A stretch of DNA of 64,000 nt. Origin: CAYLNL01 sp964385175. Its GTDB lineage: Bacteria > Bacteroidota > Bacteroidia > Flavobacteriales > Flavobacteriaceae. A model generated the notes under the pieces. The model searched no databases and was not told where the DNA came from. It saw only the letters and a program-made list of their open reading frames with translations. Below are positions 52,399 to 61,653 of this stretch, piece by piece. Every line of letters starts with the position of its first letter. Position 1 is the stretch's first letter. The DNA lies in NCBI GenBank assembly GCA_964385175.1, contig CAYLNL010000001.1, positions 284,911-348,910 of the forward strand. The letters run 5' to 3'. The position numbers were made by a program, and so were the translations under genes.

Positions 52399-54027
52399 TT
52401 ACATCATTCCTGGCATTCCGCCGCCGCCCATAGGAGGTGCAGGGGTTTCTTCTTTAATTTCTACCAAAGCGCACTCGGTAGTCAGAATCATACCGGCCAC
52501 AGACGCAGCATTTTCTAAAGCAATGCGGGTTACTTTTTTAGGGTCAATGATACCCGCTTTAAACATATCTACATACTTATCTGATTTGGCATCGTACCCG
52601 AAACTCTCTTTGCCTTCCATTACTTTTGCAGATACTACTGAACCTTCTCCGCCCGCATTTTCTACGATGGTTCGCAGGGGCGATTCAATAGCGCGCATAA
52701 TAATTTGTACGCCGGTAGCCTCGTCGGGGTTATTGGTTTTCACTTTCGCTAAGCCTGCTTTGGCGCGCACCAAAGCTACCCCGCCTCCTGCAACAATACC
52801 TTCTTCTATAGCTGCACGGGTAGCGTGCAGAGCATCGTTCACCCTGTCTTTCTTCTCTTTCATTTCTACTTCAGAGGGAGCGCCCACGTATAATACCGCA
52901 ACTCCACCTGCCAATTTTGCTAATCGCTCTTGCAGTTTTTCTTTGTCATAATCAGAAGTAGTAGTTTCTATTTGGGCTTTTATCTGGTTGATACGGGTTT
53001 TAATGTGTTCTTTATACCCGCCGCCATTTACTATAGTAGTATTATCTTTATCAATAGTAATTTTTTCGGCAACCCCCAGCATATCTATCGTAGCGTTTTC
53101 CATTGTAAAGCCGCGCTCTTCTGAAATAACAGTACCCCCGGTTAATACAGCAATGTCTTCTAACATGGCTTTTCTTCTATCGCCAAAACCAGGCGCTTTA
53201 ACAGCTGCAATTCTCAAGGAACCTCTTAGTTTGTTTACCACAAGAGTGGCCAGGGCTTCGCCCTCTACCTCTTCGGCGATAATGAGAAGGGATTTACCGC
53301 TTTGGGCTACCGGCTCTAAAACAGGTAGCAATTCTTTCATAGAAGATATTTTCTTATCAGATAATAAGATGTATGGGTTTTCCAAAGCCGCAATCATTTT
53401 CTCAGAGTCTGTTACAAAATAGGGAGAGAGGTATCCCCTGTCAAACTGCATTCCTTCTACCACATCTACATAGGTGTCGGTTCCTTTAGATTCTTCTACG
53501 GTAATAACGCCTTCTTTTCCTACTTTTTCAAAGGCCAGGGCAATAAATTCGCCAATAGCCTCATCATTATTAGAAGAAATGGAGGCAACCTGTTTAATTT
53601 TTTCAGAAGAATCGCCTACTTTTTTAGCTTGTTTAGAAAGGTCGCTTACAATAGCTTCTACAGCTTTGTCTATTCCTCTCTTTAAATCCATAGGGTTAGC
53701 GCCGGCAGCTACATTTTTGAGCCCTTCTTTTACAATGGCTTGTGCAAGAACAGTAGCGGTAGTGGTGCCATCGCCTGCCAGGTCATTGGTTTTAGAGGCT
53801 ACTTCTTTAACCATTTGAGCGCCCATATTTTCTAAAGGGTCTTTTAGCTCAATTTCCTTAGCAACGGTAACTCCGTCTTTGGTTACAGAAGGAGAGCCAA
53901 ACGATTTGCTTATAATAACATTTCTTCCTTTGGGGCCTAATGTTACTTTCACGGCATCGGCGAGAGCATCTACCCCTCGCTTAAGCCCGTCGCGGGCATC
54001 TATATCAAATCTTATATCTTTTGCCAT
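52399..54027 (-). CDS. groL: Chaperonin GroEL
   Basis: A 542-residue GroEL/Hsp60 with the ATP-site motif GDGTTTATVLA (~86-96) and the C-terminal GGGGMPGMM tail. It folds non-native proteins in the cytoplasm with GroES. groES is 51 nt upstream, and the terminator is directly downstream. Confidence 0.98.
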   Translation of the reverse strand: MAKDIRFDIDARDGLKRGVDALADAVKVTLGPKGRNVIISKSFGSPSVTKDGVTVAKEIELKDPLENMGAQMVKEVASKTNDLAGDGTTTATVLAQAIVKEGLKNVAAGANPMDLKRGIDKAVEAIVSDLSKQAKKVGDSSEKIKQVASISSNNDEAIGEFIALAFEKVGKEGVITVEESKGTDTYVDVVEGMQFDRGYLSPYFVTDSEKMIAALENPYILLSDKKISSMKELLPVLEPVAQSGKSLLIIAEEVEGEALATLVVNKLRGSLRIAAVKAPGFGDRRKAMLEDIAVLTGGTVISEERGFTMENATIDMLGVAEKITIDKDNTTIVNGGGYKEHIKTRINQIKAQIETTTSDYDKEKLQERLAKLAGGVAVLYVGAPSEVEMKEKKDRVNDALHATRAAIEEGIVAGGGVALVRAKAGLAKVKTNNPDEATGVQIIMRAIESPLRTIVENAGGEGSVVSAKVMEGKESFGYDAKSDKYVDMFKAGIIDPKKVTRIALENAASVAGMILTTECALVEIKEETPAPPMGGGGMPGMM

Positions 54028-54078
54028 AATGTATTTGGTTTTTTTGTGTTTTTAAATGAATAGTTGGTAGATACTAAA

Positions 54079-54360
54079 TTATATGATAGCTAAAATATCG
54101 CTTTCGCGCATCATCAAATAGTCTTTCCCTTCAAGTTTAATCTCGGTACCAGAATATTTTCCGTATAATACCGTATCGCCTACTTTTACGGTAACGGGGT
54201 CGTCTTTTTTGCCTGGGCCAACGGCAACTACCAATCCTTTTTGGGGTTTTTCTTTAGCCGTGTCGGGAATAATGATGCCGGAAGCGGTTTTGGTTTCTGC
54301 CTCAACAGGTTCTACCAGAACCCTGTCGGCAAGCGGTTTAATTTTTAATTTGTTAGCCAT
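54079..54360 (-). CDS. groS: Co-chaperonin GroES
   Basis: A 93-residue lid of the GroEL chamber, with the mobile loop ETKTASGIIIPDTAKEKPQ and the GDTVLYGKYSGTEI strand. First gene of groES-groEL. A sigma-54 promoter lies 44-60 nt before the ATG. Confidence 0.97.
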   Translation of the reverse strand: MANKLKIKPLADRVLVEPVEAETKTASGIIIPDTAKEKPQKGLVVAVGPGKKDDPVTVKVGDTVLYGKYSGTEIKLEGKDYLMMRESDILAII

Positions 54361-54403
54361 ACTAATTTCTATTTTTTATATGTATTGGAGTTGGTTTCTG
54401 ATT

Positions 54404-54420
54404 TGGCAGAAATTGTGCCA
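54404..54420 (-). promoter_or_regulatory. Sigma-54 (-24/-12) promoter for groES-groEL
   Basis: On the minus strand TGGCAC, 5 nt, CTGCCA matches the TGGCAC-N5-TTGCW consensus at the -24 (54415-54420) and -12 (GC at 54406-54407) elements. Spacing to the groES ATG (54360) is ~44 nt, suitable for a transcription start near 54395. Confidence 0.65.
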
Positions 54421-54430
54421 TGTGTATAAA

Positions 54431-54481
54431 AATGACATTTTAAAGAATAAAAATGCCAACTTGGCATAGCGATATGTCATT
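54431..54481 (-). promoter_or_regulatory. Candidate activator binding sites upstream of groES
   Basis: AATGACAT (54431-54438) and ATGTCATT (54474-54481) are perfect inverted copies 35 nt apart, flanking TGCCAACTTGGCA (54454-54466, a 5-3-5 palindrome). This cluster lies 11-60 nt upstream of the -24 box, where an enhancer-binding protein would bind. Confidence 0.5.
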
Positions 54482-54496
54482 TTGGGATGGAGAGGC

Positions 54497-54847
54497 TTAG
54501 TTGTTGTTAGAAGGCTTAGGGGTAACAGGTTGTTTATTTTGCCCTGTATTATTTGGGGGAGTAGCTCTTTTTTCGGTAGCTTGTGCGGGCGCTTCGGGCT
54601 CAGATGAGGAGCGGTTAGTGAGGGCTATATTGGATAATAGAATGAGGATTGCCAGTATAGAGGCTAATACCCAGGTGCTTTTATCTAAAAAATCGCCGGT
54701 TTTTTTAACGCCTCCCGCTACCTGAACGCCGCCTCCGCCAAATGAAGAAGATAACCCACCTCCCTTAGGGTTTTGTACCATAATTACCAGTATTAATAGG
54801 AAGGCTACTACAATAATTAATACTAAGAAGATAGAAAACATGCTCAT
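54497..54847 (-). CDS. secG: Preprotein translocase subunit SecG
   Basis: A 116-residue protein with two membrane helices (~5-22 and ~55-72) separated by the GGGLSSSFGGGG loop. It assists SecYEG. The C-terminus is a Pro/Asn-rich tail. The TPR-like gene precedes it with 4 nt overlap. Confidence 0.9.
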   Translation of the reverse strand: MSMFSIFLVLIIVVAFLLILVIMVQNPKGGGLSSSFGGGGVQVAGGVKKTGDFLDKSTWVLASILAILILLSNIALTNRSSSEPEAPAQATEKRATPPNNTGQNKQPVTPKPSNNN

Positions 54848-55671
54848 GGAATATCGTTATTTTGCTGTAATTTTTTTATCGCTTTCATTTGGTCTGCAAA
54901 GAAACCACTTTTTTCTGGATATTTCAAACTTAAAATTTTATAGGCTTGTATGGCTTCTTTATATTTTCGTTGCTCTACATACACTTTGGCGAGGGTTTCT
55001 GTCATCAGCTCATTTTTTTCAAAAGGTAAGGGATTTTGGGGTAGGGATAAGGTTGTTTCTTCTTTCCTAGGTATAATTTTAGGGTTTTCGGCGATAAATT
55101 TGTCTATTCGCTCAAATTTTTCCTTTTTGAGGGTAGAAACAGAAACGGGCTCGGCAGGGCTTGTACTGTGTTGAACAGTTTGTGGCGAGGTGAGTTTAAG
55201 CCATTCGCTAAAAGAATGCCGTCCCCGGGTGGAAAATTCTACCGGCTTCTGCGGGGCTGCACTTTTTTCAGGGAGATTTTCTGCCTCTGTAGGAAAGGTA
55301 TTTTTAGGGAGAAAGAGCTGGGGGTTTAAAACCGCTTCGGCTTCTTTTTCATTGGGCAGGAAAGAATTTTCCCTGAATATTTCTGTTACCGGGCGGAGTT
55401 TTTCAGGTTCTTGTTCCGAGGGGGGTATGGGTGGAATCTTTTCTGAGGCAATGTATTCAAATAAAACAGAACGGTCTGCGGTATAGGCGGCGGTTTGGGC
55501 GAGCGCTGTTTGGTAAAGCGGGTCGGCGGTTTTAGAAAAGGTTTTTAGTAGCAATGCTCTTACACATTGTATATAGGGATAGTTTTTTAATAGGGTTTGG
55601 AGAGAAAGAATATCTTTTTCCGATAGATTTTCAGGATGTTGAAGGAGGTATGTAAAAGTGGTTTTGTCCAT
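54844..55671 (-). CDS. Bacteroidota-specific protein with TPR-like C-terminus
   Basis: 275 residues. An N-terminal helical domain begins MDKTTFTYLLQHPENLSEKD, a Pro/Glu-rich disordered middle follows (~95-190), and a C-terminal helical part ELMTETLAKVYVEQRKYKEAIQAY resembles a single TPR. No signal peptide. A conserved partner of secG and lptE in this gene block; function unknown. Confidence 0.75.
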   Translation of the reverse strand: MDKTTFTYLLQHPENLSEKDILSLQTLLKNYPYIQCVRALLLKTFSKTADPLYQTALAQTAAYTADRSVLFEYIASEKIPPIPPSEQEPEKLRPVTEIFRENSFLPNEKEAEAVLNPQLFLPKNTFPTEAENLPEKSAAPQKPVEFSTRGRHSFSEWLKLTSPQTVQHSTSPAEPVSVSTLKKEKFERIDKFIAENPKIIPRKEETTLSLPQNPLPFEKNELMTETLAKVYVEQRKYKEAIQAYKILSLKYPEKSGFFADQMKAIKKLQQNNDIP

Positions 55672-55672
55672 T

Positions 55673-56176
55673 CTACCAGTTGGCTAAAGAGGCATTGAAA
55701 ATGTCTTGCCCTATCCGCTCAAAGATTTGCTGGAAAGCGGTATTTTTCACTTGGTTTATCTGTTGGGCGGCAGGAAAATCATAGAAAAACGAAAATCGTT
55801 TCTGGAAATCTTTTTCGGGGTTTTGCTTGTTTGAAAAGCGAACATTCACCCCAATGGTGAGGCGGTTTTGGGAGGCGGTTTGTTGCGCTGTGGCGCTCAT
55901 GGGAGAGATGTAATATTCTACAATTTCACCTTCATATAACAGGTCTCCATTGGCATTTACAAGAGCAAGATTGGTTTGGTTCAGGATTAGGTCTTGCAAG
56001 AACAGGGTAAAATCCCTGTCTAACCCCGGTTCTACAATAGGGGCGTTGTTTTGAAAAAAGTTTACCTGGAAGGTTTTGGCATTTCCCACATCGCCGCCTG
56101 TGAAATTATAGACGCCACAGGCACAAAACAGGGCTGCTATGCTGAAACCTATTATTATATAGATGCTACGTTTCAT
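55673..56176 (-). CDS. lptE: LptE-like lipopolysaccharide assembly lipoprotein
   Basis: A 167-residue lipoprotein (IAALFCACG lipobox, Cys ~20). The fold pattern (YNFTGGDVGNAKTFQVNFF near the start) is the Bacteroidota LptE, which plugs the LptD channel in the outer membrane. It sits 1 nt after the TPR-like gene and 6 nt before the sigma-54 activator. Confidence 0.85.
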   Translation of the reverse strand: MKRSIYIIIGFSIAALFCACGVYNFTGGDVGNAKTFQVNFFQNNAPIVEPGLDRDFTLFLQDLILNQTNLALVNANGDLLYEGEIVEYYISPMSATAQQTASQNRLTIGVNVRFSNKQNPEKDFQKRFSFFYDFPAAQQINQVKNTAFQQIFERIGQDIFNASLANW

Positions 56177-56182
56177 AGGAGG

Positions 56183-57448
56183 CTACAGGTTGTATTGTTT
56201 TATTTTGCGATAGAGTGTTCTTTCAGATATTCCGAGCTCGGCGGCTGTTTTTTTGCGCTTTCCACGATTGCGGTCTAACGATTTTTTTATGAGTTCCAGT
56301 TCTTTTTCCTGGAGGGAAAGGGTTTCTTCTTCTTCAATTTCTTCGGCGAAGTGGTATTTGTCTTCTATTAACCCTGGCGAAGTGTGGGGTTTTTTAGAAA
56401 GATGCATAATGTTTACAGGCTCATTAGAATCTTCCACATCTATCTCAATTTGCTCTTCATCGCCATATATTTTTTTTATGAGTGGTTGGTTTTCTTTTTG
56501 CACTTTTTCCATGTTTCCGCTTTGCATCAACTCAAGGGTCAGTTTCTTTAAATCATTCAGGTCGCTCTTCATATCAAACAGAATCTTATACAAAATTTCA
56601 CGTTCAGCCTTGAAATCCCCGTCAGGCTGAGCGGCGGGCTTCGCTAAAACGGGCAATAGATATTCTGTATCCGGGAGGTAGGCGCTAAGCACTTCGGGCG
56701 AAATGTCGCGTTGACGTTCTAATACAGAAATTTGCTCTACCACATTGCGTAACTGGCGAATGTTACCGCTCCAATGATAACGGGTAAGGGGTGGAATGGC
56801 ATTATCTTGTAGCCGAATGGGGGGCATAGTGTATTTTTGGGCAAAATCGGCAGCGAATTTCCGAAAGAGTAAATAAATGTCTTCCTTTCGCTCGCGCAGG
56901 GGCGGGAGAGAAATTTCTATGGTACTGAGACGATAGTACAAATCGTCTCTGAAACGCCCTTTTTTAATGGCTTCAAACATGTTTAGGTTAGTGGCGGCTA
57001 CAATGCGTACATTGGTTTTCTGCACTTTAGAGGAGCCTACTTTTATAAATTCCCCGTTTTCTAAAACCCTCAATAGTCGTACCTGGGTGGTAATAGGCAA
57101 TTCACCTACTTCGTCTAAGAAAATAGTGCCGCTGTCTGCCTCTTCAAAATAACCACTTCGGGTAGTTGTGGCGCCTGTGAAAGAGCCTTTTTCATGCCCA
57201 AAAAGTTCAGAATCTATGGTTCCCTCTGGTATTGCGCCGCAGTTTACCGCTATATACCTGCCGTGTTTTCGGTGCGAAAGGCTGTGAATAATTTTAGGAA
57301 TTACTTCTTTTCCCACGCCACTCTCTCCTGTTACCAGTACTGAAATATCGGTAGGAGCTACCTGGATAGCTTTTTCTATAGCGCGGTTGAGTTGTATGTC
57401 GTTGCCAATAATTTCAAAACGTTGTTTTATAGTTTGAATGTTTTCCAT
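56183..57448 (-). CDS. Sigma-54-dependent transcriptional activator
   Basis: 421 residues without a receiver domain. The AAA+ domain starts almost at the N-terminus: Walker A GESGVGKE (~41-48), GSFTGA (~86-91, the sigma-54 contact loop), DEVGELP Walker B (~108-114), Arg fingers. A central acidic linker (~280-370) precedes a C-terminal Fis-type helix-turn-helix (ELGISERTLYRKIKQY). Lacking a sensor domain, it is probably constitutively competent or controlled by a partner. In the same block as groES-groEL, which has a sigma-54 promoter. Confidence 0.93.
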   Translation of the reverse strand: MENIQTIKQRFEIIGNDIQLNRAIEKAIQVAPTDISVLVTGESGVGKEVIPKIIHSLSHRKHGRYIAVNCGAIPEGTIDSELFGHEKGSFTGATTTRSGYFEEADSGTIFLDEVGELPITTQVRLLRVLENGEFIKVGSSKVQKTNVRIVAATNLNMFEAIKKGRFRDDLYYRLSTIEISLPPLRERKEDIYLLFRKFAADFAQKYTMPPIRLQDNAIPPLTRYHWSGNIRQLRNVVEQISVLERQRDISPEVLSAYLPDTEYLLPVLAKPAAQPDGDFKAEREILYKILFDMKSDLNDLKKLTLELMQSGNMEKVQKENQPLIKKIYGDEEQIEIDVEDSNEPVNIMHLSKKPHTSPGLIEDKYHFAEEIEEEETLSLQEKELELIKKSLDRNRGKRKKTAAELGISERTLYRKIKQYNL

Positions 57449-57545
57449 GCTGCGTTGTTGGAGGTATTAGTATTGAATGGCGAGGTATTTTAAGGGTGAT
57501 TTTAGATTTGTTTAGTTTCTATTTTCTTTGTTTGAGCTGCGTTGT

Positions 57546-58994
57546 TTAACTGGTTTTGTTAGCATATCCCCGGGCTTCGCCTATGAGGGTGGCGCTGGTG
57601 CAATGGGTTATTTTTACAGTTACAAATTCTCCTGTTTGATAGGTTTCTTTTGGAAATACTACAACCGTGTTTTGGGTGTTTCTGCCCATCCAATGGTCTT
57701 GCGATTTTTTAGATACGCCTTCTATCAATACGGTTTCTGTATTCCCAATGTGTTCTTTGTTTCGGTATAGGCTGTGTTGTTGTTGCAGGTTTATAATTTC
57801 TGCGAGGCGTTGTTTTTTTAACTCGGCGGGAACATCGTCTTTCATTTTTCGGGCGGCGAGGGTGCCAGGCCTTTCGGAATAAGCGAACATGAAACCGAAA
57901 TGGTATTTCACATACTCCATTAAGGAAAGGGTGTCTTTGTGGTCTGCGGCTGTTTCGGTAGGGAAACCGGTTATCATATCGTGTGAGATGGCGCAACCGG
58001 GGATATGAGTTCGGATGGTGTCTATTAGCGTTATATACTGTTCCCGGGTATGCTGGCGGTTCATGGCAGAAAGGATGCGGTTGCTGCCGCTTTGTACGGG
58101 AAGGTGAATATGTTTGCAGATATTAGGATAGGCAGCCATAGTTTCAATAACCTGGGGGCTAATATCCTGGGGATTAGAAGTGGAGAAGCGAATCCGCATG
58201 GATGGCTGAGACTGGGCTACAAGCGCCAGTAAATGGGCGAAGGTAACGGCAGAGGCTTGTTTAATGGCAGAAGCGCGCAGAAAGTCTTTTTTAAGCCCGC
58301 CGCCATACCACAAATAGCTATCTACATTTTGCCCAAGCAGGGTTATTTCTTTAAATCCTTTTTGGGAAAGGGTTTCTATTTCGTGGAGAATAGATTGCGG
58401 GTCGCGGCTGCGCTCGCGCCCACGCGTAAAGGGGACTACGCAAAAGGTGCACATATTGTCGCAGCCGCGGGTTATGGAAACAAAAGCAGAAACTCCGTTA
58501 CTGTTGAGGCGCACGGGAGAAACATCGGCGTAGGTTTCGTCTTTAGAGAGGAGCACGTTCACGGCATAATCGCCTTCGGTTGCCTGGCGAACTAACTGGG
58601 GGAGGTCTTTATAGGCATCGGGGCCTACCACCATATCTACTATTTTTTCTTCTTCCAGGAATTTATCTTTAAGTCGTTCTGCCATACAACCCAACACGCC
58701 CACTTTCATGCTTGGGTTCAGGCGTTTCACGGCATTAAATTGTTCCAGCCGCTTACGCACGCTCTGCTCGGCTTTTTCTCTTATAGAACAGGTGTTTAGC
58801 AGCGCCAGGTCGGCCTCTTCCGCTTGCTGGGTAATGGTAAATCCTTCCTTTGCCAGTATGGAAGCTACAATTTCACTGTCAGAAAAATTCATCTGGCAAC
58901 CATAGCTTTCTATGTATAGTTTGCGGGTAGTTGCTGTTTTGGCTTCCGTGAAAATAGTTTTGGCTTGTTGCGGGTTGTCTGTAATCCTATCCAT
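57546..58994 (-). CDS. miaB: tRNA-2-methylthio-N6-dimethylallyladenosine synthase MiaB
   Basis: 482 residues from the ATG at 58994 (an upstream start at 59084 adds a 30-residue non-conserved extension). N-terminal UPF0004 domain (YGCQMNFSDSE), radical SAM CxxxCxxC (CDNMCTFC) and TRAM domain at the end. It methylthiolates A37 of tRNAs. Confidence 0.95.
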   Translation of the reverse strand: MDRITDNPQQAKTIFTEAKTATTRKLYIESYGCQMNFSDSEIVASILAKEGFTITQQAEEADLALLNTCSIREKAEQSVRKRLEQFNAVKRLNPSMKVGVLGCMAERLKDKFLEEEKIVDMVVGPDAYKDLPQLVRQATEGDYAVNVLLSKDETYADVSPVRLNSNGVSAFVSITRGCDNMCTFCVVPFTRGRERSRDPQSILHEIETLSQKGFKEITLLGQNVDSYLWYGGGLKKDFLRASAIKQASAVTFAHLLALVAQSQPSMRIRFSTSNPQDISPQVIETMAAYPNICKHIHLPVQSGSNRILSAMNRQHTREQYITLIDTIRTHIPGCAISHDMITGFPTETAADHKDTLSLMEYVKYHFGFMFAYSERPGTLAARKMKDDVPAELKKQRLAEIINLQQQHSLYRNKEHIGNTETVLIEGVSKKSQDHWMGRNTQNTVVVFPKETYQTGEFVTVKITHCTSATLIGEARGYANKTS

Positions 58995-59130
58995 AGAGGT
59001 GGGCAGTGTGTTGAATATCGGTTGCAAAGATAGGAATTTCTTTAATAGGCGTGACAATTTGACAGGGGGATTTGTTCTCTGCACAAAACAGCCTTAACCT
59101 GCCATAGGTTAGCGGTTTATTTGGCGCTTG

Positions 59131-60738
59131 TTAGTGTATGCTAAACTCTTGCTCTAATTCCCAGTTAGCTCTAACCTCTAAGACAGAAGGGTAATAGAAA
59201 ACCTCCTCGGGCTGTATTTTGTTGAGGTATTTCCCGGTATCCCATTTTTTATTATGGTTTCGGTCAAAAATCACCCGGATATAATATTTCGCCGGCTCCA
59301 GGTTGCGGAAATCATATACCTCCCGGGCGGTTTCGGCGTAGTGTTCTGTTACTACCTCTCCTTTTTCAGTTACTAATTGCAGCAATATGGGGTAATTGGT
59401 TATATTTTTTGGCCGCACCCGTATATTGCCATAATCGGCTAAACTGCGGGTTTTCAATTCATATTGGAGCGTATCGTGGGTATTTCCGAAAAAATCGTGC
59501 AAGGCTCCTGGCAACAGGGTTATTTTGTAGCGCTCATTGGGCTGTACGTCCCATAACAGGCGAAGTTGATTTTTAAACTCATTCAATTCTGTTGTAAAAG
59601 CTACCTGCGCAGAGTCTTTGTTGTGGAGGCTTATTTTGTCCTTGTTTAAGGTAGTGAGGGGGGTGTTGGCGTTTATGGTAAATAACTCGCCCAGTGGCAA
59701 AAATCCTTTTATGGGAGTGGTTAGTTGTAGCGAATCGGCCTTTAGCTCTTTCATGTTCACCGAAAAAGTATCGGACTGTTCCTGGTGAGATACCTTAAAA
59801 ACAAGAGAATCGGCTTTTATAGGGGTAAACCAGTAATAGAGAGAGTCGCTGTTTTGAGATTGAACAATGCGATATTTAAAATCTTCGGGCGTGGGCGTAA
59901 GGAGTTCTATCTGCATATCACCTGGTTCGCCCTGGTAGCCGAAGATAATTTTGTTTTTGGCAGCCAAAATAGGTTTTTCTGCTTTGTAACTGCTGGTTTC
60001 TTTGAATAATTTTAGTTGATAAGTAGAGTCGGAAGGTAGCTGGATGTATTCTTTCTGAAAAGCTATTTTGTCGGTTTTTGGATTAAAGAGGTAATCATTA
60101 TTGGCATCTTTTATAGCCAGCAGCAGGTATTTTCCGGGGCGTAGGTTGGTAAGCCGAAAAGCAGGCGTGCTGTCTAAAGTATTGGTTAGGTAGGTGGGCG
60201 GTTTTTTATAGGGAACAGAATCGGTAAAAGACTCGTTTACCTCGTAGAGCATTACAGAGACAAAATTATCGGGTTTTTGGCGAAGCGCATCTTTTATAAC
60301 GCCCGAAAGAGCCAGGGAGTCTATATGGCTGCCGGTAGAGAAAATGTAACTAAAGAAAGAATACGGGTTGTTTTCATTGTTGTCTGTAATGCTTTGCCCG
60401 AAATTGAAAACATAGGTGGTGTTGGGGGCTAAGGTGTCTCGTATTTTTATTTCTATGAATTTGCTCGCTGAGCCACGGGGGTATATTTCGGGGGGGTATT
60501 GTAAAGGAGGCGAAACAATGAGTTGTTGTTGTATGTTTTTCAGGAGAACGTATTCATTAAAATATATCCGAAATTTTTTCTCTGCAAAATGTAGGCTATT
60601 ATTGGGCGGTTCTGCCTTTACCACTGCAGGAGGGGTTATGTCTTTTTCGCCTCCGCTGGGCGACCCTCGTTTGGCGCACTGAGAGGCTACTAAAAGCACG
60701 GCGCCTAAAACAGGGTACAAAAAGGTTTGTTTTTTCAT
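59131..60738 (-). CDS. Lipoprotein with bacterial Ig-like domain
   Basis: 535 residues, SPII lipoprotein (VLLVASQC, ATG at 60738 chosen for this signal). The N-terminal SbsA/Ig-like fold is at ~25-130 (TPPAVVKAEPPNN, YIFNEYV-like strands, FNFGQSITDNNENN). The rest is beta-rich with surface-exposed repeats. Common Bacteroidota outer-membrane lipoprotein of unknown substrate. Confidence 0.8.
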   Translation of the reverse strand: MKKQTFLYPVLGAVLLVASQCAKRGSPSGGEKDITPPAVVKAEPPNNSLHFAEKKFRIYFNEYVLLKNIQQQLIVSPPLQYPPEIYPRGSASKFIEIKIRDTLAPNTTYVFNFGQSITDNNENNPYSFFSYIFSTGSHIDSLALSGVIKDALRQKPDNFVSVMLYEVNESFTDSVPYKKPPTYLTNTLDSTPAFRLTNLRPGKYLLLAIKDANNDYLFNPKTDKIAFQKEYIQLPSDSTYQLKLFKETSSYKAEKPILAAKNKIIFGYQGEPGDMQIELLTPTPEDFKYRIVQSQNSDSLYYWFTPIKADSLVFKVSHQEQSDTFSVNMKELKADSLQLTTPIKGFLPLGELFTINANTPLTTLNKDKISLHNKDSAQVAFTTELNEFKNQLRLLWDVQPNERYKITLLPGALHDFFGNTHDTLQYELKTRSLADYGNIRVRPKNITNYPILLQLVTEKGEVVTEHYAETAREVYDFRNLEPAKYYIRVIFDRNHNKKWDTGKYLNKIQPEEVFYYPSVLEVRANWELEQEFSIH

Positions 60739-60824
60739 AGGCGGCTTGTTATTCTTGAAAGGGCAAAGTAACAATTATTTTTGGTATTGAGATATTAGAT
60801 ATGAGTAGTGAGAATTTTGTGCCC

Positions 60825-61231
60825 TTTGTGGTAAAAAAATAGAACCAAGAGGCAAGAACCAAGAACCAAGACAATTTCTATTTTTTGAATAGCCGATGGT
60901 TTCAACCGTCGGCTTAATTTTAGTATTGAGTATTGAGATGTGAATATTGAGAACTTTGTGTTCTTTGTGAAAAACTTTGTGCTCTTTGCGGTAAAATATA
61001 AAACCAAGAGACAAGAACCAAGAATCAAGACAGGTTTTTGAATAGAGATGACGGTTTCAACCGTCGGCTTGGTTTTGTGTGCTTTGCGAAAAAAAGTTGT
61101 GCTCTTTGCGGTAAAAAATAGAACCAAGAGGCAAGAACCAAGAACCAAGACAATTTCTATTTTTTGAATAGCCGATGGTTTCAACCGTCGGCTTTTATTT
61201 TGTGCTCTTTGTGGTAAAAAATAGAACCAAT
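60825..61231 (+). repeat. Three copies of a ~90 bp hairpin repeat
   Basis: Copies at ~60825-60915, 60980-61070 and 61100-61194, plus a fragment at 61201-61231. Each reads TTTGYGGTAAAAAATAGAACC, then a CAAGAACCAAGAACCAAGAC stretch, then GCCGATGGTTTCAACCGTCGGC, a near-perfect hairpin. Copies 1 and 3 are almost identical. Short ORFs over them are not credible. Confidence 0.85.
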
Positions 61232-61267
61232 CTTTAATTAAAAAAGCGCAATAGAAATCGTTGCCAC

Positions 61268-61467
61268 ATTATTTTTTGTATATATTTGCCGGGTATAAGA
61301 ATTTTTGCGGGTATGGCTATAAAAACCCTTTTTCCTTGCAAAATATATATGTTTCACCAACAGAAACAACTGTATCTTTGGGCTATTAACCTAAAAATAC
61401 ACTACCATGAAAAAGTTACTGTTTGTTTTGTTATCTGCAACAACCATTGTTTCTTTTACTAAAACTA
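61268..61467 (+). repeat. Duplicated 200 bp promoter/leader segment, copy 1
   Basis: This closely matches 62571-62770. It carries a -7 box TATATTTG and the start of a lipoprotein gene, with the highest identity from the TAAGAATTTTTGCGGG segment through the ATGAAAAAGTTACTG start. The copy is decayed: see 61407-61475. Confidence 0.85.
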
Positions 61468-61475
61468 CTATGTAA
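61407..61475 (+). pseudogene. Decayed copy of the small lipoprotein gene
   Basis: The 22-residue ORF MKKLLFVLLSATTIVSFTKT stops at 61473-61475. Compared with the intact copy at 62710, the lipobox Cys is Phe and the mature part is lost, so it cannot be a functional lipoprotein. Confidence 0.6.
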
Positions 61476-61653
61476 AAAAATGCCTATTACAACAAAGAGA
61501 AAATTCCAAATTCTGAAATATCTCTATTTTTTTACGGGAAAACCATACTTTTTAATAGGGAAAAAACTTGTTAGTTGGTATATAGAGTGATTATTTTTGC
61601 AATAGTATATTTATAATAGTATATTATTGTGTAACTTTTTACTTTAAAATACC

